DNA of 64,000 bases from an uncultured bacterium (GCA_905216025.1 CAJMSE010000006.1:62001-126000), one strand, 5' to 3'. Counted from the stretch's first letter, positions 33,170 to 41,642 are shown. A program made the numbers and translations. The notes: generated from the letters alone by a model not told the origin.

Positions 33170-33358
33170 GGTTGGTCGGAGTTAAATATTTTTCAATCAA
33201 GCGGCATCACATATCCATCGGTCCTGCCAAGAATCATCAGAAAAACCGTAAGCATTACGTCTTATTTTGGTTACAATCAAGTCTACGGCAATGAATTTAC
33301 AAGAGCGACTGTAACAGATGGAGGCTGGTTTGGTTTCAAATCAGAAACGAGCCATTAA
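33170..33358 (+). pseudogene. Possible 3' remnant of a gene
   Basis: A 63-codon frame with no start codon reads RIIRKTVSITSYFGYNQVYG and then NEFTRATVTDGGWFGF, ending at TAA 33356-33358 inside the repeat that follows. The residue pattern is protein-like (alternating hydrophobic residues, Gly and aromatics), but I cannot assign it. The other parts of the 385-base gap between the helicase and menE are the helicase promoter and the repeat at 33341-33423. Confidence 0.3.
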
Positions 33359-33423
33359 CGCATCAGGAACAAGCCATTGGCGCATCAGAAACGGGTTGTT
33401 TCTGATGCGCCAATGGCTCGTTG
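33341..33423. repeat. 22-bp tandem units followed by a 25-bp inverted copy
   Basis: Two 22-base units start at 33341 (TCAGAAACGAGCCATTAACG...) and 33363 (TCAGGAACAAGCCATTGGCG...). The second unit plus the next 7 bases is then repeated in reverse complement (TTTCTGATGCGCCAATGGCT). This makes a hairpin with a stem of about 25 bp and one mismatch, between the convergent-free ends of menE and the defence operon. Confidence 0.85.
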
Positions 33424-33454
33424 ATTAAGGCTGAACGATAGGGTAACGTGAGTC

Positions 33455-34540
33455 CTACGAACTCACGTTAGGGTGATATTCCGCGGCATACTGCTCCGCC
33501 TTCTTCCTCGCCGGCTTGCCGGTGGCGGTCATCGGGAGGGCGGCGGTGGGGATGTAATTCTTCGGTTGCCAATAGCGGGGAAGGACGCGGCGGCATACCG
33601 AGCGGGCGAACGCGACGTCGGCAGACTGCATGAGGAGCACGACGGCCTCGCCGAACTTCGCATCGCGGCGGCGGGTCACCATGTAAGGAAATGGCAGATG
33701 GGGGCGCAGCACGCGCTCCACTTCCTCAATCTGTATCTTAACGCCGCCGCTGCATATAACATTGTCGCGGCGGCCGAGGATGCGGAAACGGCGGCCGTCG
33801 GGGGACAGCTCGGCGCGGTCGTTCGTCTCCAAAACTGATGAGCACACCTCCGGAGCGTCTATCACGAGGCAGCCGTCGGCATTGAGGCTGACATCCACCG
33901 TAGAGAACGGCGTGTACCAGTCGCTCGCCTCCGGTCCGCTGATGCGGCGGAGGGCTATGTGCGACAGGGTCTCGGTCATGCCGTAGGTGCTCCATACGGC
34001 GTTGGGAAACGTGCGCAGTTCTGCCTCTAAGGCGTCGTCGATGGCTCCGCCGCCGATTATCAGATGGCGCACGCGCATGAGGCGCTCACGCTCGGCGGGC
34101 ACTTGCAGGGTGTTGTATACCTGCATGGGGACCATGGCGGCGAGATGGAAGACGGGAGATGGGAGATGGGAGATGGGAGATGTTAGATAGGAGATGTCAG
34201 ATGTTAGATGGAAGGCCTGCGGAGGGGCGGATGTTTCCATGACAGAGAGGCTGTTGCCGGCGGCAAGGGGATGGCCCGTCGGGGGCGTGCAGAAGAGGCG
34301 CAGGCCGCACGTCAGCGCCCGCACCACCATCATCTTGCCGGCAATATAGTCGAGCGGCATGCAGAGCAGGGCCGTGTCGCCGGGCTTCAAGCCGAGGAAC
34401 GAACACGTGATGCGGGCCGAAGCCTCCATGCGGCGCTTCTCCACCCGCAGAGCTTTGGGCTCGCCCGTCGACCCGCTCGTGTGCACGAGCAGGCGGTCGG
34501 AGGCGTCATGCCACTCGCTGAGGAACTCTTCGATGCTCAT
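33455..34540 (-). CDS. menE: O-succinylbenzoate-CoA ligase
   Basis: The 361-residue product is a short AMP-forming acyl-CoA synthetase: VHTSGSTGEPKALRVEKRRM (P-loop), STYGMTETLSHIALR, RFRILGRRDNVICSGGVKI and MTATGKPARK (final Lys). It activates o-succinylbenzoate to its CoA ester in menaquinone synthesis. The ATG at 34540 overlaps the menC stop (ATGA), so translation is coupled. Residues near 117-137 (LTSDISYLTSPISHLPSPVF) come from an in-frame simple repeat at 34153-34210 (GGGAGAT and GTTAGAT units). This insertion is not a normal part of MenE and sits before the PMQVY strand. Confidence 0.88.
   Translation of the reverse strand: MSIEEFLSEWHDASDRLLVHTSGSTGEPKALRVEKRRMEASARITCSFLGLKPGDTALLCMPLDYIAGKMMVVRALTCGLRLFCTPPTGHPLAAGNSLSVMETSAPPQAFHLTSDISYLTSPISHLPSPVFHLAAMVPMQVYNTLQVPAERERLMRVRHLIIGGGAIDDALEAELRTFPNAVWSTYGMTETLSHIALRRISGPEASDWYTPFSTVDVSLNADGCLVIDAPEVCSSVLETNDRAELSPDGRRFRILGRRDNVICSGGVKIQIEEVERVLRPHLPFPYMVTRRRDAKFGEAVVLLMQSADVAFARSVCRRVLPRYWQPKNYIPTAALPMTATGKPARKKAEQYAAEYHPNVSS
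34153..34210. repeat. (GGGAGAT)n/(GTTAGAT)n repeat inside menE
   Basis: Three GGGAGAT units lead into TGTTAGATAGGAGATGTCAG and then ATGTTAGATG. The final part is the same sequence as the arms of the inverted repeat at 39970-40069, so a dispersed repeat seems to have entered coding sequence without breaking the frame. Confidence 0.85.
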
Positions 34541-35571
34541 TCGCCGGCGAACCAAAGTTTCTCACCGCGTATCTCGAGCGGCATCGGGATGTTGTCGGTG
34601 AAGAGCTGACCCGTGCCGAGCCCCTGCGGCGTGCCGACGCTTCCGCCATACACATGAGCCGTAAACTGGGCGATGGCATTCAGGCCGACGTTGCTCTCGA
34701 GCGCACTCGTTATCCATGTGCCCACGTCCTTGGCGCGAGCTGCGGCTATCCACTCTTCCGTGCCGCGCATGCCGCCGTGCAGCGAGGGCTTCAGGACTAT
34801 GTATGCGGGCTTTATCACGTTGAGGATATGGGTCTTTATCTCGGGCTGATTCACACCGATGAGCTCCTCGTCGAGAGCTATCGGCAGCGGCGACTCGCGG
34901 CACAGCTCGGCCATGTTGCCCCACTGGCGCGGCGCAATGGGCTGCTCGATGGAGTGCACGGCATACTGGGAAAGCAGCTCCAGCCGGTAGAGGGCCTCGT
35001 CGAACGGGAAGGCACCGTTGGCATCGAGGCGTATCGTCATCTCGCGGTGGGAGAAGCGTTCGCGGATGCGGCGCAGCAGGTCGAGTTCGCGGTCGAAGTC
35101 TATCGCCCCTATCTTGAGTTTGATGCAGCGGAAGCCCTGCTCTATCTTGGCTTCCATGCGGCTGAGCATCTCGTCGTAGCTGCCCATCCACACGAGTCCG
35201 TTGATGGTTATCCCCTCTTCGCCGCGGCTGAACGGCGTGTCGAAAAGAGCCGGCGTGCCGGTCTCGAAGTGGCGCAGGGCCGTCTCCAGTCCGAAGAGCA
35301 TCGACGGGTAAGGCCGCATCACGGCATAGTCGATGCATCCCTCCTGCTCAAACTTGTCGCAGAGGGCGCGCAGCGTCTTGCCGTACTCGGGTATATCGTC
35401 GCAACTCAGTTCCGGCAAAGGCGCGCACTCGCCGATTCCCCTCCGCCCGGGCATCTCCGGCGAGGTGAGTTCCAAAAACCACGACTTGCGGGTTGTATAC
35501 ACGCCGCGCGATGTTCCCGCCGGCTGCTTGAAGTGGAGCACTCGCTCCGTAATATCTATTTTGTAACGCAT
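34537..35571 (-). CDS. menC: o-Succinylbenzoate synthase
   Basis: The 344-residue product belongs to the enolase superfamily. It has KLKIGAIDFDREL (catalytic Lys of the KxK region), IRLDANGAFPFDEAL (metal Asp), IEQPI (metal Glu), LDEELIGV (metal Asp/Glu) and IVLKPSLHGG (second catalytic Lys). The last part ESNVGLNAIAQFTA with GLGTGQLF is typical of MenC. It dehydrates SHCHC to o-succinylbenzoate. It overlaps menE by 4 bases. Upstream, a repeat element of 200 bases separates it from menB. Confidence 0.92.
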   Translation of the reverse strand: MRYKIDITERVLHFKQPAGTSRGVYTTRKSWFLELTSPEMPGRRGIGECAPLPELSCDDIPEYGKTLRALCDKFEQEGCIDYAVMRPYPSMLFGLETALRHFETGTPALFDTPFSRGEEGITINGLVWMGSYDEMLSRMEAKIEQGFRCIKLKIGAIDFDRELDLLRRIRERFSHREMTIRLDANGAFPFDEALYRLELLSQYAVHSIEQPIAPRQWGNMAELCRESPLPIALDEELIGVNQPEIKTHILNVIKPAYIVLKPSLHGGMRGTEEWIAAARAKDVGTWITSALESNVGLNAIAQFTAHVYGGSVGTPQGLGTGQLFTDNIPMPLEIRGEKLWFAGE

Positions 35572-35579
35572 AGTTTTTT

Positions 35580-35781
35580 AAATGAAGAATGAAGAATGAA
35601 GAATGAAGAATTTGCTGCCGCGATGGCATTAAATGAAGAGTATTTAAATGAAGAGTGAAGAGTGAGAAATGAATAATCAACCGCAGCAACACCTTTGCGT
35701 CTCTGCGTCTTCGCGTTTAACTCCTCGCGCATAGTCACCGCGGCAGCAGATTCTTCATTCTTCACTCTTCATTCTTCATTT
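35580..35781. repeat. MITE-like composite element, copy 1 (between menB and menC)
   Basis: The left arm consists of GAATGAA units followed by GAATTTGCTGCCGCGATGG. The right arm is its mirror (CCGCGGCAGCAGATTCTTC, then CATTCTTCACTCTTCATTCT). The core holds GAGAAATGAATAATCAACCG, CAGCAACACCTTTGCGTCTC and TGCGTCTTCGCGTTTAACTC. The same core in reverse complement, with the same arms, is found at 43413-43685. No ORF is inside. It fills the whole menB-menC gap. Confidence 0.85.
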
Positions 35782-35783
35782 AA

Positions 35784-36602
35784 TCACGGTAGCTTTGGGT
35801 ATTTCTTGAAGTCGGGCTTGCGTTTCTCAAGGAATGCGCGGCCGCCCTCCTGTGCCTCGTCGAGGAAATAGTAGAGCATCGTGGCGTCGCCGGCCAGCTC
35901 CTGGATGCCGGCCTGCCCGTCGAGCTCGGCGTTTAGGCCGGCCTTTATCATGCGGAGGGCCAGCGGACTGCGCTCCATCATCGTCTCGGCCCACTCCACG
36001 CACTCGTCTTCGAGGCGGTCGAGGGGCACCACTTTGTTCACCATGCCCATCTCTTCGGCCTCCTTAGCCGTGTACTGGCGGCAGAGGAACCATATCTCGC
36101 GGGCTTTCTTCTGACCTACGATGCGGGCCAGATAGGACGCTCCGAAGCCGGCATCGAACGAGCCCACCTTCGGACCGGTCTGCCCGAAGATGGCGTTCTC
36201 GCTGGCTATGGTGAGGTCGCAGACAAGGTGAAGCACGTGGCCGCCGCCTATCGCATATCCGTTGACCATGGCGATGACGGGCTTCGGCAGGCGCCTTATC
36301 TGCATCTGCACGTCGAGCACGCTCAGACGCGGCACTCCGTCGCCGTCGACATATCCGCCGCGGCCCTTCACGTTCATGTCGCCGCCGGAGCAGAAAGCCT
36401 TGTCGCCCGCGCCGGTGAGCAGCACAACGCTGATGCTTTGCATCTCGCGGCAGAGCGAGAACGCCTGCGACAGCTCCCACGTGGTCTTCGGCGTGAAGGC
36501 GTTGCGGTAGCGCGGGCGGTTGATTGTAATCTTGGCAATGCCGTTATATTCCTCGAAAAGGATTTCTTCGAAATTCCTTATCTTTTTCCATTCCCTGGTC
36601 AT
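35784..36602 (-). CDS. menB: 1,4-Dihydroxy-2-naphthoyl-CoA synthase
   Basis: The 272-residue product is a crotonase-fold enzyme with the MenB features KITINRPRYRNAFTP, GDKAFCSGGDMNVKGRGGY, VNGYAIGGGHVLHLVCDL (oxyanion hole), FGQTGPKVGSFDAGFGASYL and the REIWFLCRQYTA segment. It closes the second ring of the naphthoquinone. It lies 102 bases downstream of menD and has its own promoter -7 box at 36635. The length is normal. The stop is directly against the arm of the MITE-like element. Confidence 0.94.
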   Translation of the reverse strand: MTREWKKIRNFEEILFEEYNGIAKITINRPRYRNAFTPKTTWELSQAFSLCREMQSISVVLLTGAGDKAFCSGGDMNVKGRGGYVDGDGVPRLSVLDVQMQIRRLPKPVIAMVNGYAIGGGHVLHLVCDLTIASENAIFGQTGPKVGSFDAGFGASYLARIVGQKKAREIWFLCRQYTAKEAEEMGMVNKVVPLDRLEDECVEWAETMMERSPLALRMIKAGLNAELDGQAGIQELAGDATMLYYFLDEAQEGGRAFLEKRKPDFKKYPKLP

Positions 36603-36634
36603 TTCTATACTTTGTTTTGTTTGTTAATATACTG

Positions 36635-36642
36635 CAAAAGTA
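36635..36642 (-). promoter_or_regulatory. -7 promoter element for menB
   Basis: On the minus strand TACTTTTG matches TAnnTTTG, 33 bases upstream of the menB ATG, in the menD-menB gap. It would allow menBCE expression apart from menFD. Confidence 0.5.
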
Positions 36643-36704
36643 CTACTTCCCACCGACAATAAAGACACGGACGCGCTTTTTTTGCCGCGACGGCAGGCCG
36701 CAGG

Positions 36705-38369
36705 TCACCGGGCGTGAAAGTCACGCAGCGCCCCGGCATCCTCGCCGGCATCCGTGAACACCTCGAAGACGAGCGGACGGCGGGTGCCGCTGTAGAGGAA
36801 CGTCTCCATGTGGCGGGCCAGCGCATCGGCGTCGCGTGCCGCGATATAGCCGATGTCGTGGGCGTCGCAGATGCCGTGGGCACTCGACCGGTGACTGCCT
36901 GCCACGTAGCTGTCGGCCACCGGACTGTCGCTGAGTCCGCTGAGTGTCCTGAATATTCCGCCGCAGGCGTTGTTTAGTAGCAGCACGCGGAAGTTTCCGC
37001 CCACGCTGCCGTTCCACAGCGCGTTGCTGTCGTAGAAGAAACTGAGGTCGCCCGTGACGCAGAACGTCATATCGTCCGTCGCCGCCGAGAAGCCCGCGGC
37101 TGTGGAGAGCGAGCCTTCGATGCCGTTGACGCCGCGGTTGACATATATATGATGCGGCGCATAGATGCATCCGAGGCGCACCGCCGAACTGTTGGCGTAG
37201 TGCACGCTGAAGCCGTAGTCAGCATTGCCGAGCATCTCCTCAAACAGTCGCACCGCCGCCATCTGCGAGTAGCGGGGCCGGTATGACGCCGCATGCTGCC
37301 GCGCAACGTCGAGCAGGGCCTGCCATGCGGTGAGGTATCGGGCAGCCTCTCCGGTACATGCAGGTGCACCGTCGCCTGTCGCGCAGCCGGCTATCGCGGT
37401 GAGAATCTCTGCGGTATCGCCACAGACGACGGCCGTCTGGTTGCAGAATGTGTCGTGCACGCCGCCATCCTCGCTCAACGCCCATGTCTCCGCCGATGCC
37501 GCGCTGCGCAGAAACTGCTTCAGCCGCTTGCTCACGACGGTGCCTCCGGCATAGAGTATGAAGTCAGGGTGATAGTCTGCCGCGTTGTCCATCATGCACA
37601 GGGCGCTGTCTGCCGGCGACGCCGCGCTGCCGCTGCCGAGCGGCTCGCACAGCACGGTGAACCTGCGCGAAAGTGCCTCAAGGGCCTTGTCTATACGGCT
37701 GTCGGGCGCATGCTGCCCCATCACCACCAGCGGGCGGGATGCCGAACAGAGCCTGCCGGCTATCTCACCGGCTGCCGCGACGTCCACGGCCGTGCCCTGT
37801 ATCTGCCTTACGGTGCGCTCCGCGGGCAGTTCCGGTACGGTGAAATCAAACAGCGGCTCGCTCACCGGCACGTTGATATGCACCGGACAGCACGCCCCGC
37901 GGCGCATGTCGATGAGCGCCTCGTTCACAAGACGGTTGCAGTGCCATCGCTCCACGCCGTCCGAAGGTTCGGGGAGGGTCACGCTGCGGCGCACGAAGCA
38001 GCCGAGGGCGCCATGCTGCGGCAGCGTCTGCCCGTCGAGCTGACCTATCCATGCCTGCGGCCTGTCGGCCGAGATGACCACCAGCGGCACCTGCTGATAG
38101 AAGGCTTCGGCGACGGCCGGAGCGAGGTTCAGCAGCGCAGAGCCCGACGTGACGCACACGGCAACGGCATCATTCAGAGCCTGGGCCATTCCGAGGGCGA
38201 AGAAACCGGCCGAGCGCTCGTCTGTCACGGCGTGGCAACAGATGCGCGACTCGTTGAGGTTGTGCACTATCGGGGCGTTGCGCGAACCGGGGCACACCAC
38301 AGCATGGCGCACCCCATGGGCTATGAGCAGCGCCGTGAGCATGTTTATATTTTCCTTTGAACTGTACAT
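36705..38369 (-). CDS. menD: SEPHCHC synthase
   Basis: The 554-residue product is a thiamine diphosphate enzyme: VCPGSRNAPIVHNL (N-terminal Glu/substrate loop region), DERSAGFFALGMAQ, a central VVMGQHAPDS domain, and the C-terminal ThDP motif VTGDLSFFYDSNALWN with NACGGIFRTL. It joins 2-oxoglutarate to isochorismate. menF ends 27 bases upstream, so the two are cotranscribed. The N-terminus MYSSKENINMLTALL fits the family. The length is normal. Confidence 0.93.
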   Translation of the reverse strand: MYSSKENINMLTALLIAHGVRHAVVCPGSRNAPIVHNLNESRICCHAVTDERSAGFFALGMAQALNDAVAVCVTSGSALLNLAPAVAEAFYQQVPLVVISADRPQAWIGQLDGQTLPQHGALGCFVRRSVTLPEPSDGVERWHCNRLVNEALIDMRRGACCPVHINVPVSEPLFDFTVPELPAERTVRQIQGTAVDVAAAGEIAGRLCSASRPLVVMGQHAPDSRIDKALEALSRRFTVLCEPLGSGSAASPADSALCMMDNAADYHPDFILYAGGTVVSKRLKQFLRSAASAETWALSEDGGVHDTFCNQTAVVCGDTAEILTAIAGCATGDGAPACTGEAARYLTAWQALLDVARQHAASYRPRYSQMAAVRLFEEMLGNADYGFSVHYANSSAVRLGCIYAPHHIYVNRGVNGIEGSLSTAAGFSAATDDMTFCVTGDLSFFYDSNALWNGSVGGNFRVLLLNNACGGIFRTLSGLSDSPVADSYVAGSHRSSAHGICDAHDIGYIAARDADALARHMETFLYSGTRRPLVFEVFTDAGEDAGALRDFHAR

Positions 38370-38396
38370 AATCTGTATGTATGGAGAGGCGGGGCG

Positions 38397-39512
38397 TCAG
38401 CCGGCGCCCTGCTCCGTTATCCTTCTCATGGTCTTCATCTTGGCCTCCGTCTCGGCCCACTCCTTCATCTCGGTGCTGTCGCGGAGCAGTCCGCCGCCGG
38501 CATAGAGCGCACAACAGCCGCTGAAAATCTCCATGCAGCGCAGCGAAACGTAAAGACGCGTCTCTCCGCCTATGCCGAACGGCCCGGTGAATCCGCTGTA
38601 ATATCTGCGGCTGTGCGGCTCCACTGCCAGCAGATGGCGGCGCGTAGCCTCGCAGGGCAGTCCGCAGACGGCCGGTGTGGGATGCAGCAGTGAGACGACA
38701 TCGCCCGCCCCCACTCCTGCGGGAAGGCTGAAGGTGAAGTCGCTGCGCAGATGCACAAGTCCGCCGGCAAGGGCCGTGTACGGTCCTGTCTCGGCGGCGT
38801 CGGCCCCGAGACGCCCGAGCACACCCGCGATATAGTCGGCCACATAGCGCTGTTCCTGCCTGTCCTTGCCGCCCCACGCCGTGCTCTCCACCGGATATCT
38901 CATCTTCATCGTCCCGGCAAGGGCTATCGTGCGCCACGTATCTCCGTCACCGTCGAGCAGTATCTCCGGCGTGGCGGCAAGCCATGTGCCGCTGTCTGGC
39001 GTGGATACGAGCACGACGAACATGCGCGGATACATCTCGCAGGCACGGAGGAACATCCGTGCGGGGTCGTCTCCCTGGGCATAAGGCTCTACCGAGCGGC
39101 GCGAAAGCACTATCTTGCTGAACTCGCCCGACATGAGGCGCTCATGGCAAGAGACGAACGAACGGCCGTAGGCCGACCGCGCAGCGGAAGGCGGCATCAC
39201 GGGATATGGGCACGGCTGAAGGCGCAGCGACGACACTACTTCTCTCAGCAATGCATCGCCACGGCTGCCACCGCCCTCTCCGCCGTCACCCACAGCCACC
39301 CGCACCGTCTCGTCGGGCCGTATGAGAAGCAGCGGGCACGATGGCGACGCCACGAACGGGGCCACAACAAAACCGCTCCGGCCGTTGAGGTCGGAGGGCG
39401 AAGAGAGGCGTTCAGGAGCGCCCGAGCGCTGCACGATGCCTGTATAATGGTCTGCGCCGGGCAGCCTGAAAAAAGCGAACGAGGGCTGCTGCATATCGTA
39501 AGCTACGGTCAT
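38397..39512 (-). CDS. menF: Isochorismate synthase
   Basis: The 371-residue product is a chorismate-utilising enzyme. It has FSKIVLSRRSVEPY, FVVLVSTPDSGTWLAATPEILL (WLAATPE core), IALAGTMKMRYP (the GT motif), GLVHLRSDFTF, LHPTPAVCGLP (HPTPAVCG motif) and YYSGFTGPFG. It converts chorismate to isochorismate, the first step of this menaquinone route. Its ATG lies one base after the stop of the thioesterase gene, which fits an operon. It could in principle serve siderophore synthesis, but the men context decides for MenF. Confidence 0.92.
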   Translation of the reverse strand: MTVAYDMQQPSFAFFRLPGADHYTGIVQRSGAPERLSSPSDLNGRSGFVVAPFVASPSCPLLLIRPDETVRVAVGDGGEGGGSRGDALLREVVSSLRLQPCPYPVMPPSAARSAYGRSFVSCHERLMSGEFSKIVLSRRSVEPYAQGDDPARMFLRACEMYPRMFVVLVSTPDSGTWLAATPEILLDGDGDTWRTIALAGTMKMRYPVESTAWGGKDRQEQRYVADYIAGVLGRLGADAAETGPYTALAGGLVHLRSDFTFSLPAGVGAGDVVSLLHPTPAVCGLPCEATRRHLLAVEPHSRRYYSGFTGPFGIGGETRLYVSLRCMEIFSGCCALYAGGGLLRDSTEMKEWAETEAKMKTMRRITEQGAG

Positions 39513-39513
39513 A

Positions 39514-39933
39514 TCAGCAGTTATTCGGAAGACTTGTCACATAGTTGGTCACGCTGACGGACGATACAAGCTCGCCTGCGGAGTTTCTCACGTCCACGTT
39601 CCACACATGTATCTTATGTCCGCGGTGCACGATGTGTGCCAGCGCGGTGACGGTATCGCCCTCGTCAACGGCCTTCATGTGATTGCCGCTGACGCTTATT
39701 CCGGCACAGCGGCGGCCGGGACAGACGGCGAGCGACCCGAGTCCGGCCAGCGTCTCGGCCAGTGCGAGGGTGGCTCCGCCGCACAACACACCGAAAGGCT
39801 GCCTCGTCGCAGCGTTCACATCCATCTCCGCACGGCAGGTGTCGGGGTCGTCTGTCGAGAAAAAGCGCATGCCGAGTGCTGTCGCCATGGTCGGCTTTGA
39901 CAATACACTGTCTCTTTCCTTGTCTATGTTCAT
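39514..39933 (-). CDS. Hotdog-fold thioesterase, probable DHNA-CoA thioesterase
   Basis: The 139-residue product has a PaaI-type hotdog fold: PFGVLCGGATLALAETLAGLGS carries the usual GG-x-x-x-x-x-AE active-site helix, and AGISVSGNHMKAVDEGDTV follows. Leading the men operon, it most likely hydrolyses DHNA-CoA, the step after MenB. I start at MNIDKERDSV (39933). An upstream ATG at 39972 would add 13 residues that reach into the inverted repeat at 39970-40069 and is less likely. Confidence 0.82.
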   Translation of the reverse strand: MNIDKERDSVLSKPTMATALGMRFFSTDDPDTCRAEMDVNAATRQPFGVLCGGATLALAETLAGLGSLAVCPGRRCAGISVSGNHMKAVDEGDTVTALAHIVHRGHKIHVWNVDVRNSAGELVSSVSVTNYVTSLPNNC

Positions 39934-39969
39934 AATATTATCCTGTACCAAAAAACGTAAAAACGTTTT

Positions 39970-40069
39970 CATGTCAGATGTTAGATGTCAGATGTTAACC
40001 TGCGGCGTGGTTTTGCTCTACCTCAGTTTCACGCCGCAAGCTAACATCTGACATCTAACATCTGACATG
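39970..40069. repeat. 100-bp inverted repeat of ATGTCAGATGTTAG units
   Basis: CATGTCAGATGTTAGATGTC and AGATGTTAACCTGCGGCGTG on the left mirror CACGCCGCAAGCTAACATCT and GACATCTAACATCTGACATG on the right, almost without mismatch. It sits between the men operon and the ROK gene. Part of its sequence also occurs inside menE. Confidence 0.88.
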
Positions 40070-40086
40070 AAAGCCTCTTTCTCTTG

Positions 40087-41067
40087 TTATTTGAATAGCG
40101 AGTATTCCTTCACGCCCCATGCCATCACGCTTGCCCCGAGGATGTCGCGTTCGCGGTTGTTCATCGTCGAGGTAAGCAGCGCCACCTTGTTGCTGATATT
40201 CGGGAAGACATGCTCGTCGAACGCCTCTATCGTCGGTCCCATGAGCCATTTGCCTGCCTTCACCACTCCTCCGGTGAGGATGATGGCCTCCGGGTCGGTT
40301 ATAGTGGCATAGTTTGCCAGGGCAACACCGAGTATGCGGCCGGTGCGGCGGAACGTCTCTATAGCCAGTTCGTCGCCCTCGTCGCAGAAAGAAGATATCA
40401 TCTTCGACGTCAGCTTCATGCGACCGCGCATGAGCGACGGCTTGTCGCTCTCCTCCATCACCTCATAGGCCGTCGCCACGACTCCGCTGCCGGCGACATA
40501 TCTCTCAAGACAGCCCTCGCGTCCGCAGTTACACTTACGGCCGCCTGGCACCATACATATATGTCCCAGCTCGCCGGCAAAGCCGCTGTTGCCGTGGTGC
40601 AGCTTGCCGCGTGAGAACAGGGAGCTGCCAAGACCGTTGCCGATGGTCACGACAGAAAAGTTTTTCATGCCGTGCCCGCAGCCGAATGTATACTCTCCGA
40701 GCGCCACGGCATGGCTGTCGTTGCCGAGCGCCACGGCCATGCCAAGCCTGTCGCGGAGCACGGCAGCCAGCGGGATAACTCCCTTCCACGGCATGTTGGG
40801 CGAGTTCTCTATACACCCTGTCAGCAGGTTACCGCTCGGAGCGGATATTCCGATAGAACGGATGTTCTCCAGCCCGCAGACCGACTCTGCAAGCTCAACA
40901 ATCTCATTGCACAGCACCGAGACATATTCGTTTATGTCCGGATAGTCTGACGTCACAAACTTACGTATGCCGAGGATATTTCCACGGATGTCAACAACTG
41001 CGCATGTAGTCTCGTCATAACTTATATCAAGACCGATGACCCTTGTCTTTACTTCTTTATCTGTCAC
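40087..41067 (-). CDS. ROK family sugar kinase (glucokinase type)
   Basis: The 326-residue product has VIGLDISYDETTCAVVD (ATP phosphate loop), ALGNDSHAVALGEY (catalytic Asp), GNGLGSSLFSRGKLHHGNSG, GELGHICMV and the zinc motif CNCGREGCLE. There is no N-terminal winged helix, so it is a kinase rather than a NagC-type repressor. Glucose is the most likely substrate, but other hexoses or N-acetyl sugars are possible. The start is a GTG at 41067 preceded by AAAGAA; no ATG is in frame nearby. A promoter -7 box lies at 41141. Confidence 0.85.
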   Translation of the reverse strand: MTDKEVKTRVIGLDISYDETTCAVVDIRGNILGIRKFVTSDYPDINEYVSVLCNEIVELAESVCGLENIRSIGISAPSGNLLTGCIENSPNMPWKGVIPLAAVLRDRLGMAVALGNDSHAVALGEYTFGCGHGMKNFSVVTIGNGLGSSLFSRGKLHHGNSGFAGELGHICMVPGGRKCNCGREGCLERYVAGSGVVATAYEVMEESDKPSLMRGRMKLTSKMISSFCDEGDELAIETFRRTGRILGVALANYATITDPEAIILTGGVVKAGKWLMGPTIEAFDEHVFPNISNKVALLTSTMNNRERDILGASVMAWGVKEYSLFK

Positions 41068-41140
41068 TTCTTTGGCGTATTTTTCCCGGTTTTCCAGGGG
41101 TGTCCTTATTTTTCAACAAATATAGTAAATATCGCCACAA

Positions 41141-41148
41141 CAAAGATA
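41141..41148 (-). promoter_or_regulatory. -7 promoter element for the ROK gene
   Basis: On the minus strand TATCTTTG matches TAnnTTTG, 74 bases upstream of the GTG start. Confidence 0.6.
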
Positions 41149-41189
41149 ACGGAACGCCGTGATTTAAGAATAATTAACCGTTAACCACC

Positions 41190-41546
41190 TTACCACACCT
41201 ACCCAAGCGGCCCTACCGCACCTACCCGAACAACCCTACCACCCCTACAAGAGCGCCCTCCCTGCCTCCCCAAAAGGGAGGAAAAAGGATGCCGTCAGGC
41301 GGAAGAAGCAGCATATCAGCATGCTGAGCCGCCGCCAACGCCCCGCGGGCATTTTGACAGCTCTCAAAAACACTTTGCCCGGCTCTCAAAAACACTTTTG
41401 ATAGCTGGCACAAACGCGTTTGAAAGCAAGCAGCATACATCCACGGGCTACCGTTCATACCGTCAAAGCCTGCCCGTTACACCGTCAGAACGGCCTCATC
41501 GCACCGTCAGAACGGCCCCGCCGCACCGCCACGGGCACGCCGTTGC
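41190..41546. repeat. Intergenic block of short-period repeats upstream of lysS
   Basis: The 620-base gap between the ROK gene and lysS holds three repeat runs and no gene. Near 41190-41260 there are three CTACCRCACCTACC-type units at 23-base spacing. From 41360 there are three 22-base units (GCTCTCAAAAACACTTT at 41360 and 41382, GCTGGCACAAACGCGTTTG at 41404). From 41459 there are four 22-base units beginning ACCGTCA or ACCGCCA (41459, 41481, 41503, 41525). A partial CCTCCCC palindrome lies near 41265. Confidence 0.75.
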
Positions 41547-41642
41547 AACTGCGGCGGCCGGGCGGGCGCGTGTTGCGGGCTTCAAGAAGCACGGCGGCTG
41601 AAATCTCTTTCCTTTTTATTCGTTTATTCCAACGTTATTTAT

